64,000 bases of DNA from TH5896 sp049578985. Its GTDB lineage: Archaea > Thermoproteota > Nitrososphaeria > Nitrososphaerales > Nitrososphaeraceae. Of this stretch, positions 17,815-27,024 are shown one piece after another (positions within the stretch are counted from its first letter, which is position 1; each line of letters starts with the position of its first letter). The notes beneath the pieces are model-generated. The model saw nothing but the letters and a program-made list of their open reading frames with translations, searched no databases and had not been told where the DNA came from. The position numbers and the translations under genes are program-made. The stretch is from NCBI GenBank assembly GCA_049578985.1, contig JBAUMZ010000114.1, forward strand, positions 62,001 to 126,000, in the 5' to 3' direction.

Positions 17815-18903
17815 ATGAATAGCCCCCAATCGGCAATTCTTATTACCTACCCGGAAACAGGATCTATCGAAGAGGCGACTGCACTTGCTGACGCGGCGGG
17901 GTACAAGGTTTGGAAAATAGTTACCCAAAAGAATATAACGAGATCAAGATTTGGAATTGGTCATGGAAAGGCTCTTGAAGTACAAGAGATGGTTAGAATC
18001 TCCAATCCAGATATTATTATATTTGACGAAGTCTTGAAACCGTCACAGCAGTATAATATCGCCAGCCTATGCAAGATAGAAGTATTAGATCGTGAGAGGT
18101 TAATTCTGGACATATTTGAGAAAAGGGCAATCACAAATGAATCGACGATTCAGGTTAAATTAGCCGAGCTAAGATATGAAACAGTTAGAATAAAAGATAA
18201 AGTCAGGCTTGCTAAATTAGGTGAGCAGCCAGGATTTTTTGGTCTAGGTAAATATGACGCTGATGTATATTCTCTTGATCTTAGGAGAAGAATTTCATTT
18301 TTGAAGAAGAAGCTGGAAAAAGAGAAAATGAAGAGAGAAATGCACAGAATACAACGGGCAAAATCAGGACTTCCAACCGTTTCGATCGCAGGTTACACTT
18401 CTGCCGGAAAAACGACACTATTCAATAGACTAACCGGAGAGACAAAGCGGACAGGGGAAGGAATGTTCACTACTCTGTCTACATATACTCGATCGTTTAA
18501 AGTCAACAGAAAATTGAAGCTCCTTATTAGTGACACCATTGGTTTCATTAACAAACTCCCGCCCTATATGATAGATGCATTTAGATCTACATTGAATGAG
18601 ATGACATACTCTGACTTGACTCTCTTAGTTATTGACGGAAGTGATCCACTAAATGTAATTGACAAGAAGATACAAAGTTCAACAAAGGTGATGAATGACC
18701 TTATGATCCCACTAACCAGGATCCTTTATTTGTTTAATAAGGCCGATCAGATTGAAGACTATGATTCTTTTGTCAGGGCACTTACAAAATCAAAAGTGTT
18801 TGATCCTTTAACTTGCCATTTCATGCTTATATCATCTAAGACAGGATATAATATTGGGAAAGTGGAGAATTTCCTTCGACTTCGTTTCGATCCCAATTCA
18901 TAG
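17815..18903 (+). CDS. hflX: ribosome-associated GTPase HflX
   Basis: This 362 aa protein has the HflX N-terminal nucleotide-binding domain (residues 1-150, with the GIGHGKALE element for the usual GxGK), a coiled-coil linker (RRRISFLKKKLEKEKMKREM, residues 159-178), and a G domain: G1 GYTSAGKTT (about 195-203), G2 TTLSTYTR, G3 DTIGFI (about 243), G4 NKAD (about 309). HflX binds the large ribosomal subunit and can split stalled ribosomes. The gene stands alone behind a long, repeat-bearing upstream region. Confidence 0.93.
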   Translation: MNSPQSAILITYPETGSIEEATALADAAGYKVWKIVTQKNITRSRFGIGHGKALEVQEMVRISNPDIIIFDEVLKPSQQYNIASLCKIEVLDRERLILDIFEKRAITNESTIQVKLAELRYETVRIKDKVRLAKLGEQPGFFGLGKYDADVYSLDLRRRISFLKKKLEKEKMKREMHRIQRAKSGLPTVSIAGYTSAGKTTLFNRLTGETKRTGEGMFTTLSTYTRSFKVNRKLKLLISDTIGFINKLPPYMIDAFRSTLNEMTYSDLTLLVIDGSDPLNVIDKKIQSSTKVMNDLMIPLTRILYLFNKADQIEDYDSFVRALTKSKVFDPLTCHFMLISSKTGYNIGKVENFLRLRFDPNS

Positions 18904-19055
18904 ATGTAATACTTCATGTTTTGCCACTGGAAGTATAAGTGAAAAGAGGAAAAAGGTACCTCATTAATGAGCAATTAAATTGTCAATTAGCAGTCTATGA
19001 ACGGTCTTATAGGCACAACAGTAGTCTATGTTTGGCAAAGAGCATTGTTATTCAC

Positions 19056-20324
19056 TCAGCGCTGACCATACAATCGAATGCGCGTCCTAGACATACTCAT
19101 CTGAATTGCGTCCATTTCCTTTGCTATTACCGACACTTGTTTTTGGTCTAGGCCAAGCCTTGTAAGGATGTGTTCAAGATTTCCATCCTTTGACAAGATA
19201 GAAATAAAGTAAGGTAGGGTCAAAGACCCACATGCACTATTCCCCGAATGAGTCTCAACTGAAAGGATTGGAAATAGTGGTTTAAGACCTTGGCTTCTTG
19301 AAATTACCCGTATAATAGTAGGCCATAGGAAACTATATTGAGAATAATTTATCCCCCTGTTTCTGGATATGCTGTATATTCTGTTTACAAGCATCTCATC
19401 AAGATATCTTAACAATCTCCAATTTCGGTTCTGAAATACCCTACCTATCCAGATGTCAATCGAAGACAAAATTTCAAGAAGACGGGCTCTTGTATTTATA
19501 TCTAGTGTGCGAGACGAAATAATACTTGTAAATAAGGCATATAGAATATCCCTTCTCCTGTCTTCAGCAGATAACCCGAACCTCGGGTCTACGTAGTGGG
19601 AATCTGATCTAGCAAGGATATTCTTCGCATTTTCTAGAGTGGTTTCAGCAAAGAATGCATTAACAGCTGGCCCTATATCTATTTCAGAAATGTCCATTTT
19701 GTTTGTCATATATTGAGCTTTTGCTGATTGTGCAAGGTTAAGTAGAGAACGTATATCTCCATGACTTCTCTTCAAGATTAAGTCTTTTTCAGATTTAGGA
19801 AAGTCTAAGCCTTCTTTGGACAATATCTGGTTCAAAAGCTTTTCAGACAAATCTAAAGGAATTGAATGAAATTCTATTACTCTGCAATTTTTGGTTAGCT
19901 CCTTAATCCGTTGATTTCTGGAATTGGATGTCAATACTATTGGTATTGTGGGTTCCTTTAGGATCCTAGTTAGGAATTCGATTCCCCCAGTGTCTTGCCT
20001 GCGGTAAATTCCATCTACCTCGTCAAGAAACAAAAGGATTCGTTTACCATAAAGGCTAGTATTAATGAATACTGGAAGAATCCTGGATTCCAACATATCT
20101 CTAGTTCTTGAATCGCTAGCATTCATTTCTATTAAATCGTAATCGTATTCAGTTGATAGCATGTGGACAAATGATGTCTTGCCAACACCCGGAGGACCTA
20201 TGATAAGTAACGGTCTTTTTCCATTGACCCAAGTACTTAGCCATTTTATGATTTGTGAACGTGCTTCAGGATTCCCCACTAGCTCATCAAACCTACTAGG
20301 TCGATATTTTTCAGTCCACATCAT
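19056..20324 (-). CDS. rfcL: replication factor C large subunit
   Basis: The 422 aa AAA+ clamp-loader subunit starts WTEKYRPSRFDELVGN, with Walker A GPPGVGKTS (about 43-51), Walker B LLFLDEVDG (about 96-104) and sensor-1 LTSN (about 132). RFC loads the PCNA clamp at primer ends. Many archaeal large subunits end in a PCNA-interacting QxxLxxFF box; this one ends in a basic Ser/Arg-rich tail with no such box and is shorter than typical. Two ATGs occur in tandem at the start. The gene is convergent to hflX. Confidence 0.92.
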   Translation of the reverse strand: MMWTEKYRPSRFDELVGNPEARSQIIKWLSTWVNGKRPLLIIGPPGVGKTSFVHMLSTEYDYDLIEMNASDSRTRDMLESRILPVFINTSLYGKRILLFLDEVDGIYRRQDTGGIEFLTRILKEPTIPIVLTSNSRNQRIKELTKNCRVIEFHSIPLDLSEKLLNQILSKEGLDFPKSEKDLILKRSHGDIRSLLNLAQSAKAQYMTNKMDISEIDIGPAVNAFFAETTLENAKNILARSDSHYVDPRFGLSAEDRRRDILYALFTSIISSRTLDINTRARLLEILSSIDIWIGRVFQNRNWRLLRYLDEMLVNRIYSISRNRGINYSQYSFLWPTIIRVISRSQGLKPLFPILSVETHSGNSACGSLTLPYFISILSKDGNLEHILTRLGLDQKQVSVIAKEMDAIQMSMSRTRIRLYGQR

Positions 20325-20881
20325 CTAATGCCTAACAGTTCTAACCCCATTATTTACTATTACTTTAGCTATCTACCGAATAGATATTGTGTGCTTGGTT
20401 CAGCTAGTCATAGATGTCAATTCATTCGGTGTGTGATGCGTACACATAAGTTAAAATCATTTTTCATTCACAAAAAACCAGACAAAGCGTTTACGTAGTA
20501 GGCATACTTTGAAGAGGTGCTTCTTTCCTTCGTGCCAACTTTAGCTCTATCGTTAACTGAACGCGTGGGTTTATAGACCTCTATGGCGGAGTGATTGATC
20601 AGGAAGCGCTTGGTCGTAGGTTTATAGACCTCTAGAATGATGTTGAGGCATTTACTAATTGTTGTTCCGCTAGGCACATAGCTAGCTAGCACTTACTAAA
20701 ACCTGAAAATAGTACACAATAGTCTGAAAGTTTGAAGTTAAATGCATCGATCTTTTCGTAAACAAATGCAATAATGATTGGAGTTTCACAGGGGCAGAAC
20801 TGTCAAATATGAAGCCTTGACACATTTAGGAGTTACAGTCAGAACAAACCAGGGATATTATTTACTTCGTTGTAATGGTTT
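20325..20881. other. intergenic region with a 16-bp direct repeat
   Basis: No convincing gene. The element ggtttatagacctcta is repeated exactly at 20568-20583 and 20619-20634, 51 bp apart. Open frames across it contain the repeat as a duplicated EVYKPT peptide, which argues that they are non-coding. Confidence 0.5.
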
Positions 20882-21304
20882 TTACTGCGAATTCAAAAGT
20901 TCGTATAATACTCCTTCCTGTAGGACGACTTTTCGCAATTCTCTGGCCAAATCTGTTACGGTCACAATACCGACAACTTTCCCTTTTTCTAGGACTGGCA
21001 GTCTTCTTATCCTATGATTAATCATTCTCTGGACAGCCACTTCCAATGGGGTATCAGGTTCAGCCGTTGTGGATATGTTTGACATTATCTCGGATACCAA
21101 AACCTCGGAGGAGCGGAGATCTTTGGAACAAACCTTTCGAACAAAATCCCTTTCGGAAATAATTCCAACCGCATCGTGATTCTTTTCGACAATTAATGAA
21201 CTTATTTGGTTACTTGTCATCAATTTCGCAGCGTCCACAATATTCCTATCGTTTTCGATAGTAATAACTTCTCGAGTCATTATATTCTTTACAACTTCTG
21301 GCAT
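20882..21304 (-). CDS. tandem CBS-domain protein
   Basis: The 140 aa protein consists of two CBS domains (about residues 6-60 and 70-128; VKNIMTREVITI opens the first, VSEIMSN the second). CBS pairs bind adenine nucleotides or SAM and act as energy sensors. No fused effector domain is present, so its partner is unknown. It is monocistronic, with the start codon ATG just after an AT-rich segment. Confidence 0.85.
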   Translation of the reverse strand: MPEVVKNIMTREVITIENDRNIVDAAKLMTSNQISSLIVEKNHDAVGIISERDFVRKVCSKDLRSSEVLVSEIMSNISTTAEPDTPLEVAVQRMINHRIRRLPVLEKGKVVGIVTVTDLARELRKVVLQEGVLYELLNSQ

Positions 21305-21763
21305 GGCAAATGTTAGAGTTTTTAAACAATAAATATGATCCGCATATTTACGGACATTAGAAGCGTCTCTAGAGTTTAGAAAGGTTGATAAAACTAGAAG
21401 GAATAGAATATCACAAACGTGGTTATTAGATGTACAAAGTCTGAGGTCTCTAGTTTAAATGGACTATTTGATTGGCCTTGTTTGAGTTTGTCTTGTCAGA
21501 TACTTCATGTATTCTGTACAGGAGCTCCTCTCAATTTAAGGGTCTGATTAACCAGTATCATTTAGCATCGGATTCACGAGGCTCTATAATCATCGACATA
21601 ATCTAGTGGTATGCTTGCCCGAGTCGATATAGCTCTAGGAGACAGATCTGTTTGATTCAGAAAATGTTGAACCTGTGGCAGCCACATTCAGGCCTCAATC
21701 CGATGCATATCACCCGGACACAACCTCAATGGGATTAATCCCGTAGGCATCCAACTCGTCTAT
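21305..21763. other. intergenic region between CBS gene and pyrE, no gene seen
   Basis: No frame of convincing quality. Just downstream of the pyrE stop lies a perfect 12-bp palindrome, gggattaatccc (21731-21742), without a T-run. Confidence 0.5.
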
Positions 21764-22387
21764 TTATGCTTGATATGCCCTTTCATTCAACCTCTGGTCG
21801 ATGAAAGGCTTAAAATCCGAATGCTTAAACAATGGAGTATACTTGACTCCGTTCTGCTTAAGCACGTTTTCGATCCCCTTCTCCTCTCGGTCTAGTATAC
21901 ACACAACACCGGCAACATTATATCCATGTTCCTCAACTGCATCCATTGCCTTCTGAATACTTTTACCGGACGTTAATACGTCGTCCACAACGACGACAGG
22001 ATCTATAATCATTCCTTCGATCTGTTTCATCAACCCATGATCCTTACGCATTTCCCTGACAAAGAATGAAGTCAAGGAGTTTTTATACATACCAAAGTTC
22101 GAGTCTTTCAACATAATCGCCGTTGAAAGAGGGATAGCTGCACTAGCCATTCCACCTACTGACTTTGCATGAAACTTTTTAACTTCCTCTAATAACTGAT
22201 CTACGATCAGACTGAGCCCATATGGGTGAAGTGACACTCTTCTTATGTCATAGTAATAATCGGTTTCAACACCCGAGAATAGTCTTACATGTTCAAACGC
22301 TATGCCATTGTTCTTTATGTATTCAAAAAGTTCGAGCCTTCCTCTCTTACTCGATGGCATTTCTTCTCCCACCTTCACACCAATCAC
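21764..22387 (-). CDS. pyrE: orotate phosphoribosyltransferase
   Basis: The 207 aa type I phosphoribosyltransferase has the PRPP-binding motif PVVVVDDVLTSGKS (residues 130-143) and the OPRT-specific FFVREMRKDHG (about 110-120; Arg-x-x-x-Lys-Asp-His). It converts orotate plus PRPP to OMP in pyrimidine synthesis. No other pyr genes are adjacent. The initiator at 22387 is GTG; a GTG four codons in and an ATG ten codons in are alternatives. Confidence 0.88.
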   Translation of the reverse strand: MIGVKVGEEMPSSKRGRLELFEYIKNNGIAFEHVRLFSGVETDYYYDIRRVSLHPYGLSLIVDQLLEEVKKFHAKSVGGMASAAIPLSTAIMLKDSNFGMYKNSLTSFFVREMRKDHGLMKQIEGMIIDPVVVVDDVLTSGKSIQKAMDAVEEHGYNVAGVVCILDREEKGIENVLKQNGVKYTPLFKHSDFKPFIDQRLNERAYQA

Positions 22388-22719
22388 AGCACGTATAATC
22401 TAGCTGTTATTAAAGTCTTAAAGGGTATCCTAAGCGCCATAGCGTTTTGCCTTCAATCTACAGCAGTAATGACGATGGGTGAGAATGCCCTAACTCCTGT
22501 CTCTCCGAACCAACAAAGGTTCAGTTCAGATTTGAGTCCAGTTACGTCTGGAATGCAGATTGCATTCAGCGAAAAGAATCTAACAGGTTACCAGATTCTA
22601 CCTGAAGGTATTTTTAGTCCAAGTGAAACTGGGTTATGGTGGAGTTCAAATATAAAAATACCAACAGAGACAATGGTAAAGAATTTCTTTCTTATGACCC
22701 GTGTGAATAAAATAGTAGT

Positions 22720-23040
22720 TTAATCCGAATGATCTCTGTTATCCTTAGTACCGTTTGTGATCTTATAAGAGATATCTGGAGAATAAAGATTTTCACGCAT
22801 AATAAAATCAACTGTGGTCTGATGTTGCTTTTCGAGAGTCTCCATCCTATCTAGGTCAATCCTTATAGGTGGAATCTTACTACTAATCCGCTCTCTATTC
22901 CTATCTTTAGCCTACCATCGATGACATAGCCCCAGGTTGGAGTACTGGGATAAATCTGTCCATCTTCCAGGTTGAAGCTGCAGTCATTTTTTGGACAAAG
23001 CACGCACTGTCGTAAGGTTGAGTGACTCTATTAAATAGTA
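22720..23040 (-). pseudogene. decayed coding region with a Rieske-like fragment
   Basis: On the minus strand one frame reads CVLCPKNDCSFNLEDGQIY then GYVIDGRLKIG before a stop, resembling the second half of a Rieske [2Fe-2S] domain (CPxH + CSFxLEDG) with the His replaced. A second frame downstream (IPPIRIDLDRMETLEKQHQT, ending at 22720) continues with coding-like composition but lacks a start. No uninterrupted gene can be drawn, so I read it as one or two remnants. The Rieske assignment is tentative. Confidence 0.4.
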
Positions 23041-23089
23041 GCCACGACCTGCAAGATACTGATTTCCATGGAGACGAAAATCGGCATTA

Positions 23090-23500
23090 CTATTTCGTTA
23101 TCATTTGATCAGGATGTGTCAAGTTGCTCGACCCTGTCGGAATACTGCTGTTCAACTCATCTTCAGATCTTTTGGTGTCTAATGGCAATACCGATATGGT
23201 ACCTACTATCTGAGGATGAAGCGTACAGTAGTAAGGAATCTCTCCACGATCATCAAATTTAGCTGAGAACGTCGCTCCAGGAATTAAGATTCCTGAATCA
23301 AAGAGTCTCTGCTTCCTACTGTGCCGAGAGTGGCAGTATGAATCTGATAATCTCAGTCCAATTTACTTCTTGTCCAGCGATGACAATCAGAGGGTTTGGT
23401 TGATACGCCTTATCTCCCTTGACCGGCTTCGCCATCCATAGACACCGGGATAGATGACACAACTTGTGCGCTAAATATTGCTGTAACATTATCTTCACGG
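23090..23500 (-). pseudogene. frameshifted cupredoxin (plastocyanin-like) gene
   Basis: Pieces of one cupredoxin lie in order on the minus strand but in different frames: VVSSIPVSMDGEAG (about 23470-23420), YQPNPLIVIAGQEVNW (about 23400-23350), HTATLG (about 23340-23323), and LFDSGILIPGATFS ... PYYCTLHPQIVGT (23306 down to about 23185), with the last frame stopping at 23090. These contain the type-1 copper ligands His, Cys and His. At least two frameshifts, one around 23410 and one or more in 23310-23345, destroy the reading frame. Thaumarchaeota have many such extracellular copper proteins as electron carriers; this copy cannot make an intact product. Confidence 0.8.
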
Positions 23501-23586
23501 ATGAAGTTCTAATATTTGGGATATCCTGCAGAGATTTCTTGTCTTTTCCTTAAAAAATTGGCTTAAATCATTTATCTATTCATTTG

Positions 23587-24810
23587 CATGAGTTAGTCGA
23601 AAACACATGGAAACATATGGAAACATATGGAAACATATGAAAATACTGCTGAGTACGTGTTTCAGAAGTCAATCATTAGTGGAGGTGGAGTTTTTAGAGA
23701 AGGCAAGAACTATAGACAGATATCTAAGATTGCCAGAATCTCTGTCAAGGATATCAAACCGATCTTGCACAAATATGGAGCTGATGGAGTGTCTGGATAT
23801 GCCGCCAGTGATTATCAGGTTGATGATGATATACCAATCTCGAGTAGGGCATACAAACTGTTTTCGTTACAGGTTTCTATAGCTCTAAACCTTAGAGCAC
23901 CAGAAGTAAAGACTCTATAAAGAATATTGGGAGCTGCGTAGAATGCGGGGGGGGCGTACGACGAAATAGGCGAGAAAGGCGTATCAATTGCTCAGATCAT
24001 GTAAAGTACAGCACATCAGTAATGAGGTTATAGAATACCTAAGAATCTATGGAGATGATCTTGCATTAGTGAAACGACAATATGATGGGGTAGGTGTGCT
24101 TGCAAGACCTATTGTCTCAAAAGTATCGAACCGAAGGAGAGCTTCAGGATCTGAACGCTAGTATAGGATTCTCGTTAAATATGTTAAGATCCATTCAGAC
24201 TCAACGTGCAGAAGCTGAAAAGGAAAGAAACGAGCTTCTTAAGCACAAGGTGAGATTACACATCTTCGTCTCACAGTTCAAAAATAATAATTATGTATAC
24301 GTGAGGCTGGAGCGGTTTGTACAAGAGAAACTTAATGCGATCTTGAAGAACAATATTAAGTTGCTAGAGTTATCTTTAGCATCAGCTCTTACGACATTCA
24401 AAGATGATCCAAATGTGTACAGACATTTATACCAAAAGTCAGAGCTAACCTCAACGCAGTTTCAGAAGTCAGATTCTTCCAAATCCCCCAGCACAGAGGG
24501 GATATCCAGAGTGTACTTCAAAAATTTAGGAAAAGAAATGATCCATGTCCAATTAATAGAGATTGCTGGAAAACCACGTAACTTTATCATTCTTACTCCT
24601 GCAGGAGAAGTACGTCCGGGATACCAGAGAGAAGAAGGTTAAAACCATATCGGCAGATCTGGGAACAAAGGTCTCAGACGTAGATATTACCCTACGAGAA
24701 CTTATGTTGCAGGGATTGATCGCTGAACGTAAGCATAACTATGAGAATCTTTTAGAATCATTGTTAATACTGTCAGAAATATTATGGAAAAAAGAACAGA
24801 ACTCGTAATG
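23587..24810 (+). pseudogene. decayed HTH / coiled-coil gene of a Nitrososphaera-type expanded family
   Basis: Successive frames give an ordered protein: NYRQISKIARISVKDIKPIL (HTH-like), ISSRAYKLFS ... VSIALNLRAPEV (second HTH-like), EYWELRRM, YDEIGEKGVSIAQI, NEVIEYLRIYGDDLALVK, and then a long helical coiled-coil block (24094-24642) and a further block to 24808. The order and motifs match, as far as I recall, a multicopy family of large HTH plus coiled-coil proteins in Nitrososphaera and Nitrosocosmicus. At least four frameshifts or stops (about 23918, 23990, 24090, 24620) interrupt it. Confidence 0.65.
23605..23644. repeat. tandem decamer repeat, about four copies
   Basis: The unit atggaaacat is repeated head to tail about four times at the 5' end of the decayed HTH gene; the last copy is imperfect. 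Such a slippage-prone tract could itself have shifted the reading frame. Confidence 0.8.
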
Positions 24811-24991
24811 TCATAGACAAGAGAACTGAACTCATTTCCTCAAAGTATATGAGGTGAGATATTGTCGTGAGCAGCAAGATCAAGGGGTCAAATGCAAACG
24901 GCATAAATAGGATTTAATATAGCCAGAAAGCTTTTTGCTCAATTCTGGCTCAAATTTTATTGTCAATGGGATTTAAGATATAATATCAGTA

Positions 24992-25168
24992 ATGTTCGTT
25001 ATGAATCAGATAGAAATAGGACACAAGGGAATGTCGAGTGTGATCGTATGCAGAAATTGTGGATTTCATCTTGAGATTGATGACGATCTGGATGCAAAGG
25101 AGATGGTGGATATTCACATGAAGATTGGTTGCAAAGTCTTCAATGAGAGGTTTAGTGAATTTACATAG
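24992..25168 (+). CDS. small zinc-binding protein, 58 aa
   Basis: A short ATG frame encodes a protein with CRNCGFHLEIDDDLDAKEMV and IHMKIGC: a C-x2-C ... H-x4-C pattern of a small zinc finger. A second in-frame ATG at 25001 gives 55 aa and lies about 25 bp after a TATA-like box (atttaagata, 24971-24980), so it may be the true leaderless start. Standalone; function unknown, possibly nucleic-acid or protein binding. Confidence 0.6.
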   Translation: MFVMNQIEIGHKGMSSVIVCRNCGFHLEIDDDLDAKEMVDIHMKIGCKVFNERFSEFT

Positions 25169-25374
25169 CCGAATATCCGATCCTGCGGTAGCAAATCTCA
25201 TAGATTTCAATCGTCGAGTGCCGAGTGTGATAAAAAAATTGACAATCGACACTGTCCATTCTTAGAATAATTAAAATTGATAGCGATCGCTTTGAAAATT
25301 ACGTGAGATCATAAAACTAGCAGTCGTAACAAAAGATTACAGTCTCGGATGCAACTGGGAGTATTAAGATACAC

Positions 25375-26193
25375 TTAGATGGCTTGAACCAGCTCCTCCA
25401 TTTTGTGCCCAATATCTGACGACAGAATGAGACTGGTCCCCACTAGAAACCCATCTGCTCCAACTTTCCTGAGTTCGCGGATAGTTTGTGAATCTGAAAT
25501 GCCACTTTCACTGATTACCACATTCTTGCCCTTGCTCTGATTCGTAAGGATCTCTGACGTTACTGATGTATCGACATCCAGGGTATCCAAATCACGATTA
25601 TTTATTCCAAGGATATTATTGCTTGAACCCTTCATTAACTTCATTGACTCGGCAAATTCTAGCTGGGTATGAACCTCAATGATTGCCTCTAAACCGATCC
25701 GATTTGCGTAATCTAAGCATTTTTCTAGATCACTTTCCGCCAAGTTGTTGTCGAAGACTGATTTGATAAGTAATATGCTATCTGCTCCAATTTTTCTGGC
25801 TATGCTAACTTGTACATCACTGACAACTATATCTTTCATGAGAATGGGAGCATTTATTTTATCTCTAATGTTTAAGATATGGGATATAGATCCGTGGAAT
25901 TCATAGGGCTGAGTCAGGACTGATATCGCTACTGCTCCGGAATTTATCATCTTTTCAGCTATATCTAAAGGTTGGAATTTTTTATCTATCAATATTCCAT
26001 GTAATGGCGAGCGATATTTTATTTCTCCTATTATAGGTACGTATGGACATGAGACTATGCGTTTTCTAAGACCTAAAATATCGTGTGATCTGAGATGCGA
26101 AGTGCTAAAATCATATGCTCCATCATCCAATGCCATATAAGAGTTTTCAACTAGCCGATGAAGAAGGCGTTCACTATCCAGGAATCTTACCAT
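25375..26193 (-). CDS. trpC: indole-3-glycerol phosphate synthase
   Basis: This 272 aa TIM-barrel protein closes the indole ring in tryptophan synthesis. It has GEIKYRSPLHG (residues 56-66; Glu and Lys of the active site, with P-S shifted to R-S-P), PILMKDIVV (catalytic Lys), LGINNRDLDTLDVD (about 193-206) and SESGISDSQTI (about 224). Length is typical. No other trp genes are nearby, so it is displaced from a trp operon. Confidence 0.93.
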   Translation of the reverse strand: MVRFLDSERLLHRLVENSYMALDDGAYDFSTSHLRSHDILGLRKRIVSCPYVPIIGEIKYRSPLHGILIDKKFQPLDIAEKMINSGAVAISVLTQPYEFHGSISHILNIRDKINAPILMKDIVVSDVQVSIARKIGADSILLIKSVFDNNLAESDLEKCLDYANRIGLEAIIEVHTQLEFAESMKLMKGSSNNILGINNRDLDTLDVDTSVTSEILTNQSKGKNVVISESGISDSQTIRELRKVGADGFLVGTSLILSSDIGHKMEELVQAI

Positions 26194-26581
26194 GGACTAT
26201 TTTTGTTCTCCCCCCTGGGATTTTAATGTTAAACAATTTGAGCGTTTCCTTTTATCCCTCCATCTTGGAAATATTCTGTTGAGAATGGAGAAGGTTCCAG
26301 AAGGGATTATCAGGGTATAGATATCTTTATCATCATCATGGCATGTTAGTTGGTACAAGCTGACACTGTCAAAAAGCGCCGCATTTAGTAAAACGAATAT
26401 AAGGAAAATGTCGTCGCGCTAGGTTCGAATGAGAGATGCGTGCTGGCATTTGTCAAGTTGTTCAGAATCGTACCTAAACGCTGGTGACAATGCTTATTAG
26501 ATCCGCGCTATGTCATATATATGGATTTTGACAGACTCTGTAAGAATGTTCTTGAATTGGAATCTGGAGTGAGGTTTGCGG
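26194..26581. other. intergenic region upstream of trpC, no gene seen
   Basis: No plausible open frame on either strand. The segment next to the trpC start is AT-rich and probably carries its promoter. Confidence 0.5.
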
Positions 26582-26831
26582 GTGTCTGACGATTCAGGTG
26601 TAATAAAGTATGGAGGAGAAAGAGAAGGAATAACCAATTACCTATCTCCAGACGAAACAAGACGATCAAATTTTGCAGGCATTGGCGAGATGGGCCTTAA
26701 GGAATTCACTCGCCTCAAAAATAGGAGAAGGAAGATATGCGATGGCCGAATATGAGAAAATCGAGAGAATAACTGTTCCATTAGAACAAAATCACTTACC
26801 ACAGAAGTTAATGCAGACGATAACAAGATAA
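26582..26831 (+). pseudogene. frameshifted small gene of unknown family
   Basis: A GTG frame (VSDDSGVIKYGGEREGITNY and on) runs from 26582 to a stop near 26754. From about 26640 a second, overlapping frame takes over with better composition (DDQILQALARWALRNSLASK ... YAMAEYEKIERITVPL) and ends at 26831, but it has no start codon of its own. The two together look like one roughly 80-residue protein broken by a frameshift near 26650-26690. It could instead be a sequencing error or programmed shift. Confidence 0.35.
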
Positions 26832-27024
26832 CAGGGAGCATTCTGAAAATAGTTGGGAGATAAACCTTTCAGTAAAACATGTCGAAGTGTTGTGCTACTG
26901 CACTTTCATTGGGTTGCGCGTTAGATATAATTTTAGTGCTGCGTGCCACCACAAGTCACATTCCTATGTATGGAGCATAAAGAAAGAATGGTAATGAATA
27001 ATTTTTGCTTGATTTCGCTGCTCT

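Noticed and set aside
22468..22723. Plus-strand frame of about 85 codons (MTMGENALTPVSPNQQ...)
   Set aside because: It follows a region with no clear start, has no recognisable motif and lies next to decayed sequence; coding status is unsupported.
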